From Belnapia rosea (GTDB lineage Bacteria > Pseudomonadota > Alphaproteobacteria > Acetobacterales > Acetobacteraceae), in NCBI RefSeq assembly GCF_900101615.1, contig NZ_FMZX01000009.1, forward strand, positions 62,001 to 126,000: 64,000 bases of DNA. The letters run 5' to 3'. Each line of letters begins with the position of its first letter. The first letter of the stretch is position 1. A program made the position numbers and the translations under genes. Positions 36,764-46,600 of the stretch are shown in pieces. The notes beneath the pieces are model-generated. The model did not search any database. It saw only the letters and a list, made by a program, of their open reading frames with translations, and was not told the DNA's origin.

Positions 36764-37915
36764 ATGTTCATCCAACTCGACGACATCGCCGTCCATGCCG
36801 AGGTTTCAGGGCCGGATTCCGGTCCGCCCGTCCTGCTGCTGCACAGCCTCGGCACCAACTTCCATATGTGGGGTCCGCAGGCGAAAGCCCTGGCGAAGCG
36901 CCACCGCGTCATCCGGATGGACATGCGCGGCCATGGGCTGACCGAAGCGACGCCAGGCCCCTATACGATGGACCGCCTGGCTCAGGATGCGTTGGCGCTG
37001 CTGCATGCGCTCGGCATCCATGCCGCGCATGTGGCCGGCGTCTCCATCGGCGGGCATATCGCCATGCGGATGGCCGCTCTTGCCCCGGAACGCATATTGT
37101 CGCTGATGCCCTGCGACACAGCGCTCGATTTCGGCGGTGCCACGAATTGGCAGGGACGGATGGATGCGGTCGCCGCCGGCGGCATGGCCGCGGTCGCCGA
37201 TGCGACGCTCGGCCGCTGGGTGCTCGACCGGTCGCTCGCCTCCTCGAAAGGGCTGCGGCGGATGCTGCTGACCACGGACCCTACAGGCTGGCTCGGCTGC
37301 GCCGCGGCGCTGCGGGATACGACGGGCAGCGAATTGCCGGGACGAGTGCGCTGCCCGACCACCATCCTGGTCGGCGACCGCGACGAGTCCACCCCCGTCG
37401 CGGCGGCCCAGGCCATCCATGCGGCGATCCCGGAGAGCAAGCTCGTCATCATCGCCGAGGCCGCGCATATCCCGAATTTCGAACGCGAGGAGGCGATGAC
37501 CCGTGCCCTTCTCGCCCATATGAAGCTCGTCACCGCCCTGCCGGCCAGCGCCGCCGAAGCCGGCATGGCGGTGCGCCGGCGCATCCTGGGCGAGGCGCAT
37601 GTCGACCGCTCCGAGGCGGCGCTGACGGCGCTCGACATGCCCTTCCGCGACTTCATCCTGGAGGGCGTCTGGGGCCGAGTCTGGACGCGGCCGGGCCTGC
37701 CCTACCGCGACCGCAGCCTGCTCTGCCTCGGCATCCTCGCGGCGCTCGGCCATCACGACGAGTTCCGCCTGCATGTGCGCGCCACCGCCAATACCGGCGT
37801 GACGCCGGAGGAGATCGCCGAAATCCTGCTGCAGGTCGCGGCCTATGCCGGGGTGCCAACGGCCAATACCGCCCTCCGTTTGGCGAAGGATATCCTGAAG
37901 GAAATGGAGGGATGA
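36764..37915 (+). CDS. pcaL: Fused 3-oxoadipate enol-lactonase / 4-carboxymuconolactone decarboxylase
   Basis: A bifunctional 383-residue enzyme of the protocatechuate branch. Residues 1-255 are an alpha/beta hydrolase (PcaD): nucleophile in GVSIGGHIAM, acid in VGDRDESTP, histidine in EAAHIPNFE. Residues about 265-380 are the decarboxylase (PcaC) with GVWGRVWTRPGLPYRDRSL and GHHDEFRLHVRATANTGVTPEEI. The fusion, called pcaL, is known in actinobacteria and some proteobacteria. AGGAG precedes the start and the stop overlaps pcaH by four bases. Confidence 0.93.
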   Translation: MFIQLDDIAVHAEVSGPDSGPPVLLLHSLGTNFHMWGPQAKALAKRHRVIRMDMRGHGLTEATPGPYTMDRLAQDALALLHALGIHAAHVAGVSIGGHIAMRMAALAPERILSLMPCDTALDFGGATNWQGRMDAVAAGGMAAVADATLGRWVLDRSLASSKGLRRMLLTTDPTGWLGCAAALRDTTGSELPGRVRCPTTILVGDRDESTPVAAAQAIHAAIPESKLVIIAEAAHIPNFEREEAMTRALLAHMKLVTALPASAAEAGMAVRRRILGEAHVDRSEAALTALDMPFRDFILEGVWGRVWTRPGLPYRDRSLLCLGILAALGHHDEFRLHVRATANTGVTPEEIAEILLQVAAYAGVPTANTALRLAKDILKEMEG

Positions 37916-38607
37916 GCTTCCGCCAGCCAGCACCCGGCACCCAGCCACCCTATGACGCGCCGGAATACGGCAGCACCCACAGGCGCCACCCGAAGCAGCC
38001 GCTGATCCGCATCCCGCAGACGCTGACCGAGACCAGCGCCCCCCGCATGCGGCCCTCGCTCTACGAGACGACGCATAACCTCGCCAAGGGTCCGGGCTGG
38101 GAAGCGCAGGGCGAACGCATCACCGTCGCAGGCCGCGTGCTCGACGAGGATGGCCGCCCGGTGCCGGGCGCGATGGTCGAGGTCTGGCAGGCCAATGCGG
38201 CCGGCCGCTACAACCATGAGCGGGACCAGCACGACGCGCCGCTCGACCCCAACTTCAAGGGCGAAGGCCGCATCTTCACCGATGCGGAGGGCTGGTACCG
38301 CTACACCACCATCCGTCCCGGCGCCTATCCCTGGCGCAACCACCACAATGCCTGGCGGCCGGTCCATATCCATTACAGCCTGTTCGGCGCCGGCTTCGCG
38401 CAGCGCCTCATCACCCAGATGTACTTCCCGGGCGACCCGCTGCTGCCGCTCGACCCGATCTTCAACTGCGTCCCCGACCCGGCGGCGCGCGAGCGGCTGG
38501 TCGCCCGCTTCGACCTCGAGGTGACGGAGCCGGACCATGCGCTTGGCTACCGCTTCGACATCGTGCTGCGCGGGCGCGACGCGACGCCGATGGAAAACAC
38601 CGCATGA
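37912..38607 (+). CDS. pcaH: Protocatechuate 3,4-dioxygenase beta subunit
   Basis: The catalytic-iron subunit of the ring-cleaving dioxygenase, 231 residues. The intradiol dioxygenase core VPGAMVEVWQANAAGRYNHE is followed by tyrosine ligands in the WYRYTTIRPGAYPW stretch and the two histidines of RPVHIHYSLFG, which bind Fe(III). The N-terminal arm with RHPKQPLIRIPQTLTE is typical of PcaH. The longer frame opening upstream at 36868 is the shadow of pcaL. It overlaps pcaG by four bases. Confidence 0.95.
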   Translation: MSFRQPAPGTQPPYDAPEYGSTHRRHPKQPLIRIPQTLTETSAPRMRPSLYETTHNLAKGPGWEAQGERITVAGRVLDEDGRPVPGAMVEVWQANAAGRYNHERDQHDAPLDPNFKGEGRIFTDAEGWYRYTTIRPGAYPWRNHHNAWRPVHIHYSLFGAGFAQRLITQMYFPGDPLLPLDPIFNCVPDPAARERLVARFDLEVTEPDHALGYRFDIVLRGRDATPMENTA

Positions 38608-39146
38608 CGCCTCCGGCCACCGCGAGCCAGACCGCAGGCCCCTACTGGCACCTGATCGAGTTCCCCGAATGGGCCGACCTGCTGCGCCCGGACGGGCCGA
38701 ATGCCGCCATCGCCGGCGAGCGGATCACCCTCGAAGGCACCATCACCGATGGCGATGGCGCGCCCTGCGCCGATGTCATGGTGGAGATCTGGCAGGCCGA
38801 CCCCGAGGGCAGCTACGAGGGCGCCTTCCATGGCTATGGCCGCTGCGCGACCGACAAGGCAGGGCGCTTCCGCTTCGTCACGCTGAGGCCGGGGCCGGTG
38901 CGGGCGGAGGGCAATGCCTTCCAGGCGCCGCACATCGCCATCTCGCTCTTCGCCCGCGGCCTGCTGAAGCAGCTCATCACCCGGCTCTACTTCGCAGGCG
39001 AGCCACTGAACGATCAGGATCCGATCCTCGCCGCCATGCCGTCCGGGCGGCGCGGCACCGTCATCGCACAGCGGGCGGCAGACGGAGCTTGGCACCTCGA
39101 TATCCGGCTGCAGGGCGACGGCGAGACCGTGTTCTTCGAGGTTTGA
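38604..39146 (+). CDS. pcaG: Protocatechuate 3,4-dioxygenase alpha subunit
   Basis: The 180-residue alpha subunit pairs with PcaH to build the active site. It has the family opening TASQTAGPYWHLIEF and the intradiol core CADVMVEIWQADPEGSY, but lacks the iron-ligand tyrosines and histidines, as normal for this subunit. A wrecked pcaB follows 13 bases after its stop codon. Confidence 0.95.
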   Translation: MTPPATASQTAGPYWHLIEFPEWADLLRPDGPNAAIAGERITLEGTITDGDGAPCADVMVEIWQADPEGSYEGAFHGYGRCATDKAGRFRFVTLRPGPVRAEGNAFQAPHIAISLFARGLLKQLITRLYFAGEPLNDQDPILAAMPSGRRGTVIAQRAADGAWHLDIRLQGDGETVFFEV

Positions 39147-39159
39147 CCCCGCCAGGCCG

Positions 39160-39425
39160 GTGAACCCCGCCGACAGCCCCATCCTCGGCGCCCTCTACGG
39201 GACCGGGGCCATGCGCTCCTGTATGGGCGAGATGGCCCTGCTGCAGCCATGCCGGATGTAGAAGCGGCGCTGGCGCGTGGCATCCCGCTGGCGGAGGCGC
39301 TGATAGCGGAGCCTGGGGTCGCGCCACGGCTCTCCACCGAGGAGGCCGCAGGGCTGACCGACCCCGCCGGCTATCTCGGCAGCGCCAGGGCCTTCGTGGA
39401 CCGCGTGCTGGCCCGCCTCGCCTGA
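39160..39425 (+). pseudogene. pcaB: Remnant of 3-carboxy-cis,cis-muconate cycloisomerase gene
   Basis: Starting with GTG at 39160, one frame reads NPADSPILGALYGTGAMRS and continues to a stop at 39261, matching the usual PcaB N-terminus. A second frame, from 39249, gives MPDVEAALARG followed by a stretch resembling the PcaB C-terminus (AEALIAEPGVAPRLS, DPAGYLGSARAFVDRVLARL) and stops at 39425. Roughly 350 internal codons of the normal enzyme are absent and the two pieces are out of frame. This is best read as one gene that lost its core by deletion. The match is from memory of the family, so the exact breakpoint is uncertain. Confidence 0.72.
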
Positions 39426-39494
39426 ACCGCGGTTGAACCCCGGCCAGGGCTGCTCGTTGGAGAGGCCAGCAACCCCGGACAAGGCGGCAGCACC

Positions 39495-40487
39495 ATGAAC
39501 GACGACACTCCTCTGTCGCGGCGCCAGGCCGTTGGCGGAACCGGGCTCGGCCTCGCGGTCGCGGCCACCTCCTCCGCCGCGCGGGCGCAGTCGGAGCCGA
39601 CGGCCCAGCCGATGACGGACCCGACCAGCCGCTACCCCAAGCCACCCTTCCAGAAGCAGTCCCAGCCCTGGCCCGGCCTGGCGAGCCGGATGACGCCACG
39701 GCCCGACCATGGCGAGACCAGCTACCGCGGCTCAGGCCGGTTGGCCGGGCGGAAGGCGCTGATCACCGGTGGCGATTCCGGCATGGGCCGGGCCGCGGCG
39801 ATTGCCTATGCCCGCGAGGGCGCCGATGTCGCCATCAACTACCTGCCGGAGGAGGAGGCGGATGCGGGCGAGGTGATCGCCCTCATCAAGGCCGAAGGCC
39901 GGCTGGGCGTCGCCCTGCCAGGCGACCTGCGGGACGAGGCCTTCTGCACCCGCCTCGTCGCCGATGCCGTGCGGGCGCTCGGCGGGCTCGACATCCTCGT
40001 CAACAACGCCGCCCGGCAGCAGACGCGTGCCTCCATCCTCGACGTCACCAGCGAGGATTTCGATGCGACGATGAAGACTAACATCTATGCGCCCTTCTGG
40101 CTGATCAAGGCGGCGCTGCCGCATCTGAAGCCGGGCGCCTCGATCATCGGCACCACCTCGGTGCAGGCCTACGACCCTTCAGCCGAACTCTACGACTATG
40201 CGCAGACCAAGGCGGCGACGATGAACTACGTGAAGTCGCTGGCGAAGCAGCTCGGGCCCAAGGGTATCCGTGTGAACGGCGTGGCCCCCGGGCCGATCTG
40301 GACGCCGCTTCAGGTCAGCGGCGGGGCAACAATGGAGAGTCTGGAGAAATTCGGCGGGCAGACCCCGCTCGGCCGGCCGGGGCAGCCGGCCGAGCTGGCC
40401 TCGATCTATGTCCAGCTCGCCGCGGCGGATGCAAGCTACTCGACGGGGCAGATCTATGGCGCGGCCGGGGGCTCCGGCCAACCCTGA
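39495..40487 (+). CDS. SDR family oxidoreductase with Tat-like signal
   Basis: A 330-residue short-chain dehydrogenase of the YghA/YhdF-like group. It begins with SRRQAVGGTGLGLAVAATSS and an Ala-rich cleavage region, looking like a twin-arginine signal. The region TSRYPKPPFQKQSQPWPGL is typical of these larger SDRs. The catalytic fold has TGGDSGMGRAAAIAYAREGA, NNAA, a TTS serine in IIGTTSVQAY, and YDYAQTKAA with catalytic Tyr and Lys. It lies 69 bases past the pcaB remnant. Cofactor supply in the periplasm would be unusual; a cytoplasmic form starting later is possible. Confidence 0.85.
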   Translation: MNDDTPLSRRQAVGGTGLGLAVAATSSAARAQSEPTAQPMTDPTSRYPKPPFQKQSQPWPGLASRMTPRPDHGETSYRGSGRLAGRKALITGGDSGMGRAAAIAYAREGADVAINYLPEEEADAGEVIALIKAEGRLGVALPGDLRDEAFCTRLVADAVRALGGLDILVNNAARQQTRASILDVTSEDFDATMKTNIYAPFWLIKAALPHLKPGASIIGTTSVQAYDPSAELYDYAQTKAATMNYVKSLAKQLGPKGIRVNGVAPGPIWTPLQVSGGATMESLEKFGGQTPLGRPGQPAELASIYVQLAAADASYSTGQIYGAAGGSGQP

Positions 40488-40506
40488 ACCATCGGCGGCA
40501 GCGCCG

Positions 40507-41514
40507 CTACTCCTTCAGCGCTGCCACCAGTGCCGAGTGGAAGCGCTCCGGCGCCTCGGTCTGCGGGGCATGGCCGAGATCGGGGAATTCCACGAGCCGC
40601 GCGCCCGGGATGGCGGCCGCAGCCCGGCGCCCGAGCTCGGCATACTGGCCGAGGCGGGCAGCAATCTCCGGCGGCGCCCGGTTCGCGCCTGGCGCCGTGC
40701 GGTCCGCGCCGCCGATCATCAGCGTGACCGGCACCGCCATGCGGCCGAATTCATGCAGGATCGGTTGGCCGAAGATCATCTCGGAGGTCTGGGCCTGATT
40801 CCAGGCAACGACCTCCTTGCCAGGCCCCGCATACATCCCGGCGAGCATCGCCACCGGCGGGTCGTAGCGTGCCTCCCAGCGGCCACCGTAATAGAAGCGC
40901 TGCTGATAGGCCTTGATGCTGTCGAAACTCGTCCGCAACTCGCCCTGGTAGAGCGTGTCGATGGTTGCATAGGGCACACCCGCCGCCTGCCAATCCTCGA
41001 GGCCCAGCGGGTTGACCATCACCAGCCGCTCCACCATCGCCTGATGGTTCAGGGCAAGGCGCCCGGCCAGCATGCCGCCCATGGAATGGCCGATGATGGT
41101 CGCCTTGCCGATGCCCCGCGCCTCCATCAGCCGCCGCGTGTTGTCGGCGAGTTGCGGCAGGCTGAACTGATAGCCGCGCGGTTTGGTCGAGGCGCAGAAG
41201 CCGATCTGGTCCAGGGCGATGACCCGGAAGCCCTCCCGCGCCAGCACCGCGATCGTCGGCTCCCAGGTCGCGGCGCAGAAATTCTTGCCATGCAGCAGCA
41301 CCGCCGTGCGCCCATTTGCCGGCCCGGTCGGAGCGACATCCATGAAGGCCATCGCCATCGGCTGGCCCTGCGAGGTGAACTCGAAACGCTGCACGGCATG
41401 TGGGTAGGCATAGCCCTCCAGCTGCGGGCCATAAGCCGGCTGGGACCAGGCCGGGGCGGCCATGGCCATGGAGAGGTCGGCGGCCAGGGTCAGGATCATC
41501 GTGGCGGTTCGCAT
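40507..41514 (-). CDS. Secreted alpha/beta hydrolase
   Basis: A 335-residue alpha/beta hydrolase with a signal peptide (cleavage about residue 25, APAWSQ). The oxyanion region is AVLLHGKNFCAATWEP, the nucleophile lies in IGHSMGGMLAG, the acid in MIGGADRTAPG and the histidine in FPDLGHAPQTE. It should act in the periplasm; substrate unknown. It is transcribed from the permease side and ends 19 bases from the convergent SDR stop. Confidence 0.88.
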   Translation of the reverse strand: MRTATMILTLAADLSMAMAAPAWSQPAYGPQLEGYAYPHAVQRFEFTSQGQPMAMAFMDVAPTGPANGRTAVLLHGKNFCAATWEPTIAVLAREGFRVIALDQIGFCASTKPRGYQFSLPQLADNTRRLMEARGIGKATIIGHSMGGMLAGRLALNHQAMVERLVMVNPLGLEDWQAAGVPYATIDTLYQGELRTSFDSIKAYQQRFYYGGRWEARYDPPVAMLAGMYAGPGKEVVAWNQAQTSEMIFGQPILHEFGRMAVPVTLMIGGADRTAPGANRAPPEIAARLGQYAELGRRAAAAIPGARLVEFPDLGHAPQTEAPERFHSALVAALKE

Positions 41515-41535
41515 GGCGTTGTCCTCCGCAGGAGC

Positions 41536-42927
41536 TCAGACCAGCCCTGTCAGGTAGTAGACGGCGATGACGAGGAAGACCGCGGCAGTCTTGGTGCAGG
41601 TGATGACGAAGATGTCGCCGTAGGACTGGCGATGTGTCAGCCCCGTCACCGCCAGCAGGGTAATGACCGCGCCGTTATGGGGCAGCGTGTCCATGCCCCC
41701 GCTCGCCATGGAAGCCACCCGGTGCAGCACCTCGCCCGGGATGCCGGCCGCTTCCGCGCCGGCGATGAACTGGCTCGCCATCGCTGCGAGCGCGATGCTC
41801 ATACCGCCGGAGGCGGAGCCGGTGATGCCGGCCAGGGCGGTGACGCTGATCGCCTCGTTCACCAGCGGGTCGGGGATGGCGCGCAGCGCCTCCCGGATGA
41901 CGAGGAAGCCCGGCAGCGCCGCGATCACCGCGCCGAAGCCATATTCCGAGGCAGTGTTCAGCGCGGCGAGCAGCGCACCTCCAACGGCCGATTTCGAACC
42001 CTCGGCAAAGCGCGCCGCGACGGTGCGGAAGGCAAACAGCAGCACGATGAGGATCCCGGCGAGCAGCGCGCCGATCACCGCCCAGATCGCCGCGACGGCC
42101 GGCACCTGCGTCACCAGCGGGTGGTCGAGCCCAGGCAGCGAGACCTGGTTGGTCACGCCGTAATAGGTGGCGATGAGCGAGGTGAAGACCTTGTTCAGCA
42201 CGCCGACCGCGACCAGCGGCAGCAGCGCGACGGCAGGATGCACGAGGCGCTCACCGACGACCGGCTCCGGCTCGTTCGCATGGCCTTCGCCATAACCCTC
42301 GCCCGCCCGCGCGGCCTGGCGGCGACGCCATTCGAGATAGGTCAGGCCGACGAGAAGGATGAAACCCGCGCCGATGGTGCCGAGGATGGGGGCAGCCCAG
42401 GTATCGGTCTTGAAGAAGGTCGTCGGGATGATGTTCTGGATCTGCGGCGTGCCCGGCAGCGAATCCATGGTGAAGGTGAAGGCGCCGAGCGCGATGGTGC
42501 CCGGGATCAGGCGCTTCGGGATGTCGCCCTGCCTGAACATCTCCGCCGCGAAGGGATAGGCCGCGAAGACGACAACGAAGAGCGAGACGCCGCCATAGGT
42601 GAGGATGGCGCAGACCAGCACGATCGACAGCATCGCCCGCTGGCGCCCTACCAGGCCGATGACGGCGGAGACGATCGAGCGCGAGAAGCCCGACAGCTCG
42701 ATCACCTTGCCGAAGACGGCGCCCAGCAGGAAGACCGGGAAGTAGAGCTTCACGAAGCCGACCATCTTGTCCATGAAGAGGCCGGTGAAGACCGGGGGCA
42801 CCGCGGCCGGGTCCGTCAGCAACACCGCACCCATCGCGGCGACGGGCGCAAAGAGGATGACGCTGAAGCCCCGGTAGGCCACATACATCAGGAAGGCCAG
42901 TGCGGCCACGGCGATCAGGAAGCTCAT
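41536..42927 (-). CDS. GntP family permease
   Basis: A 463-residue inner-membrane transporter with about twelve helices. It belongs to the GntP group that takes up gluconate, glycerate and related hydroxy acids with protons. Family features are the LTYGGVSLFVVVFAAYPFA segment and TMDSLPGTPQIQNIIPTTFF. The start at 42927 follows an AGAGGAACG ribosome binding site; the longer frame to 43020 has no support. The alpha/beta hydrolase gene begins 21 bases after the stop, so uptake and a periplasmic hydrolysis step may be linked. Confidence 0.88.
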   Translation of the reverse strand: MSFLIAVAALAFLMYVAYRGFSVILFAPVAAMGAVLLTDPAAVPPVFTGLFMDKMVGFVKLYFPVFLLGAVFGKVIELSGFSRSIVSAVIGLVGRQRAMLSIVLVCAILTYGGVSLFVVVFAAYPFAAEMFRQGDIPKRLIPGTIALGAFTFTMDSLPGTPQIQNIIPTTFFKTDTWAAPILGTIGAGFILLVGLTYLEWRRRQAARAGEGYGEGHANEPEPVVGERLVHPAVALLPLVAVGVLNKVFTSLIATYYGVTNQVSLPGLDHPLVTQVPAVAAIWAVIGALLAGILIVLLFAFRTVAARFAEGSKSAVGGALLAALNTASEYGFGAVIAALPGFLVIREALRAIPDPLVNEAISVTALAGITGSASGGMSIALAAMASQFIAGAEAAGIPGEVLHRVASMASGGMDTLPHNGAVITLLAVTGLTHRQSYGDIFVITCTKTAAVFLVIAVYYLTGLV

Positions 42928-43075
42928 CTCGTTCCTCTGGAGCGGGTAGCGGCAGGATGCGCCGGCCCGCATGTCCCGAGAACCGCGACGCGCCCCTCCC
43001 CAAGCCTGTGCAGGCGGCATGGCTGGCGGCGATCCCGGTAGCGGTACCGGCCGCCTTGGCCCTGCAACGAGCGCG

Positions 43076-43219
43076 TCAGTCCTGGCCCTGTCCGCCCCCT
43101 CGCCGGTCCTCGGTGCCGGGCATCCGCCGGCGGCGAGGGAAGACGCTGCGGAATTCCAGGCGCTGCAGCAACAGGATGCCGAGGCCGACGAGAACGATGA
43201 CGATCAATGCCGTCAGCAT
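43076..43219 (-). CDS. Possible 47-residue single-span membrane protein
   Basis: A short frame starting MLTALIVIVLVGLGILLL, then a charged tail with RRRR and a Gly/Gln-rich end. The single hydrophobic stretch followed by a positive tail fits a small inner-membrane protein. The ribosome binding site is weak (AAAGGGC 10-13 bases upstream). I recognise no family and it could be a chance reading frame. Confidence 0.3.
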   Translation of the reverse strand: MLTALIVIVLVGLGILLLQRLEFRSVFPRRRRMPGTEDRRGGGQGQD

Positions 43220-43570
43220 GGCGCGGAGCCCTTTGCTGCACCCGGTGGTGTCCTGGACAGCCGGATACCCGTGTCGATGAAGTGCATGGCGCGCATTCCC
43301 GCCTTGGCCGCCACCCCGGCGGCCGACCCAGGCCCAACGGCAAGCCTGGGCCGAGGTTGCGCACGCCTCCCGAAGGGCAGCCCTGGCGGGCACCGACCAG
43401 CAGCCCGGCAAGCGGCGAGACAGTGACCGCGGTCAGGATCACGCCCTCCCGGCCGGCGCTGCAGCACAAGCCTCGAGCCGCGGAAACTGCGCCGCCCCTG
43501 CCCAAACGCCGGTCGGCTGTCTCCTGCGGTGGTGTCACGTGCCGGGCGGACCATCCATCCGGGCCAGAAC
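43220..43570. other. Intergenic stretch without a supported gene
   Basis: About 350 bases between the small membrane frame and the autotransporter terminator. Open frames are present in several phases, as expected at this GC content, but none shows a recognisable domain or ribosome binding site. A seven-base inverted repeat (CCCAGGC/GCCTGGG) lies near 43327-43350. Confidence 0.5.
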
Positions 43571-43605
43571 AAAAAAAAGCTCCGGCCCCCATCGGGGGCC
43601 GGAGC
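43571..43605 (-). terminator. Intrinsic terminator of the autotransporter gene
   Basis: On the minus strand a perfect 12-bp stem (43579-43590 with 43594-43605, loop of three bases) is followed directly by eight T residues. It lies 56 bases after the autotransporter stop and is the only textbook Rho-independent terminator in the window. Confidence 0.93.
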
Positions 43606-43661
43606 GGCTCAGGTGTTTGGCGAGGAAGCAGATTGCCTCGCCGCTTATCCTGCGGCCAGCC

Positions 43662-46600
43662 TCACCAGGCGAAGCGGAGGCCGCCGGTGAAAGCCTGGGC
43701 CGTGGTGTTGTCACGGATCTGGGCGTTGTAGTTGACGTAGGCCATCAGCCCATTCGGCAGGTCAAGATTCGCGCCGACGCCGACGATGGCACCGTCCCGG
43801 CCGCTCTTGGCGCTGGCCGTCCGCATGGCTGCGTTCGTGTTGGCGAAGGCGGCCGTGGTGGAGGTCGTGACATCGGCCAGCTCATGCGTCCAGAACAGGC
43901 GGCCCGTCGGCGTCAGGCGATAGCCGTTGCCGAGATCGAACCGCCGCTCCACGCGTGCCCCGGCCATGCTGCGCAGGCTCGACAGCTCGTCGCTGCGGAC
44001 CGTGAGGGCGAGGGCACCGCCCCCGGTCTCGGTCAGCTGGTCGCGGCCGAGCTCGTCGTAGCGCAGGCCGAGGCTCGGCTGCAGGCGCCAGCCTGCCAGC
44101 TCGTAGCGCGCACCGATCTGGATCTCGGTGTTGACGCCCCAACCATCGCCCTTGCCGCGGGCCTGCATGCGGAACACGCCGAGGTTACGCCGGGTCGTCA
44201 CATCCGCATGGTTCAGGCCGAACTGCCCGTCCACGAAGAAGCGGCCGTGGGTCCAGCCACCATAGGCGACCATGTGCAGCATCTCGACATCGGCGCTGGC
44301 CCCGGTGGCACGCGACGTGGTGCGGCCACCGCTGTAGCCGACCGCCGCGCCCGCCAGGAAGCCGGCGTTGAGGCGCATATCCGCACCCACCGCGGCACCG
44401 CCGCTGGAGGTGTGGAAGCTGGTGCCGCCGGCCGCCCCGAACCGGGCATTCTGGCCGAGGCCGGTGGCCCAGGCGGTGATGCCGCTGGCCCCCCGCGCCG
44501 AGCCGAGGCCGGGCGTGACGGTGTCGCCGCGCCGGGCCGCCGCCTGCTCCGCCACCGCGCCGCCGAAGAGCCGGCTGCGCTCCACCCCGGCGATCAGCGC
44601 ATCGCCATAGATGGTCGGCGCCAGGTGGTCGAAGGCGGTCGGCATCGCCGACGGGGTCAGCGAGAACAGCGTCCCCAGGGCATCCGTCGTGGCCGCATCG
44701 GTCCGCACGCCCGCCGCCGGGCGCAGGGCGTCGAGCGCCTGGCCGGTGGAGGTCTGGTTCCGCGTGAGGCCGACGCCGAAGGGGACGAGGTTCGCGTAGC
44801 TCGTCGGGGTGACGTAGAGGGTGATGGCGTTGCTGCCGTAGAGCGCGTCGAAGCGGCTGCCGTTCAGCAGGCCGTCCGTCGGCTGGACCAGCCCGCGGAA
44901 GCTGCCGTTGATGCCGTTATCCGACTGCACCACCTGGAAGCTCTGGCCCACGGACGGCGTGAAGGCATTCGTCGCGTCACCCGTGATGCCGCGCAGGATC
45001 GGCCGCAGGGTGCCGCCGGCGGTGAAGCTGCTGCCGGCCCCCTGCACCAGCACCCGGCTGTAGTTGCCGGCCCCTGTCCCGGTGCCCGTTCCGTCGATGT
45101 CGAGCGCGAGCGTCGACCCGGCGGCCAGGGTGAGCGGCGCGGTGAAGGTGAGCGTGCCCGGGCTGTTGCCCGGCGCCAGCGTGCCCAGCACCTCGGTCGA
45201 CGTGGTGACGACGCCGGTGCCGCGCAGGGTGGCGTTGGCATCGACGGTGAGGCCCTGGGCGGTCAGCGTCAGCGGCCCGATCACCCGCGAGGTGCCGGTG
45301 AAGGCCAGCGTCTCGTTCTGGTCGACCACCATGGTGACGGGCCCCTCGAGGGAGACCGCGTGCCCGTTGGAGTCGATCGCGCCATCGGTGTTGACGGTGA
45401 TGGCGCGGGTGGTCCGCAGGTCGCCGAGGGCCACCAGCTTGCCGTTGCCGATGGCGACGCCGCCGGAGGCCGCGCCGAGCGCCGCATCGGAGGCAACGGC
45501 CAGCGTCGTCGCCTCGATGATGCGCGTGCCGCCGGCATAGGTGTTGACGCCACTCAGGGTGAGCACGCCGCCACCAGCCGCGGTCAGGCCGCCGGTGCCG
45601 CCCAGGCTGCCGCCGAGCTGGACCTGCTGGCGGTTGGTGTCGACCGTGCCGTTCCCGACCAGCGTGATGTCACGGGCCGAGGAGAAGCCGGTCGAGGCAC
45701 GGAGCGTGCCGTTCTGCAGCGTCAGGTTGCCGGTCGGCGCGCCCATCGCCGCATCGTTGCCGATGACGAGGACGGCATTGCTGACCAGCGTGCCGCCGCC
45801 ATAGGTGTTCAGACCTGCCAGGGTCTGCGTGCCGCCGGTGATGGCAAGGCCGCCCGCGCCGCCGATGCTGCCGACGAAGGTCTCGCCCGCATTGGTCAGC
45901 GTCAGCGTCTGCCCGCCGAGCGCCACCTGGCCGCTGCCGGACAGGCTGGTGATCGACGCGCCGGCGGTGGTCGCCGAGATGTCGAACAGGCCATCGGTGG
46001 CGATGCCCGAGGAGGAGGCGATGCTGCCATTGCCGGTCAGCACCAGGCCGGCGCCGGCCTGGATGGTGGTGCGGCCGGTATAGCCGTTCACGCCCGCCAG
46101 GCTTTGCGTGCCGCCGCTGACGGCGAGGCCGCCGCTGCCGCCGATGCTGCCGGCGAAGGTCTCGCCCGCATTGGTCAGCGTCAGCGTCTGTCCGCCAAGC
46201 GCCACCTGGCCGCTGCCGGACAGGCTGGTGACCGAGGCGCCTGCCGTGGTGGCGGAGATGTCGAACAGGCCATCGGCAACCACGCCCGAGGAGGCGGCGA
46301 CGCTGCCGCTGCCGGTCAGCACCAGCCCCGCGCCAAGGCGGATGTCGGTGCGGCCGGTATAGGTGTTGGTGCCGCTCAGCGTCTCGGTGCCGCCGGCGAC
46401 GGTCACGCCGCCGCTGCCGCCGATGCTGCCGGCGAAGGCCTCGCCCGCATTGGTCAGCGTCAGCGTCTGCTCGCCGAGCGCCACCTGACCGTTGCCGGAC
46501 AGGCTGGTGACCGAGGCGCCCGCCGTGGTGGCGGAGATGTCGAACAGGCCATCGGCGGTGACGCCCGAGGAGGCGGCGATGCTGCCGGTACCGAGCAGGG

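Noticed and set aside
36868-37911. Upstream extension of pcaH into a 579-codon frame
   Set aside because: The added part is the out-of-phase shadow of pcaL; PcaH conservation begins at the ATG overlapping the pcaL stop.
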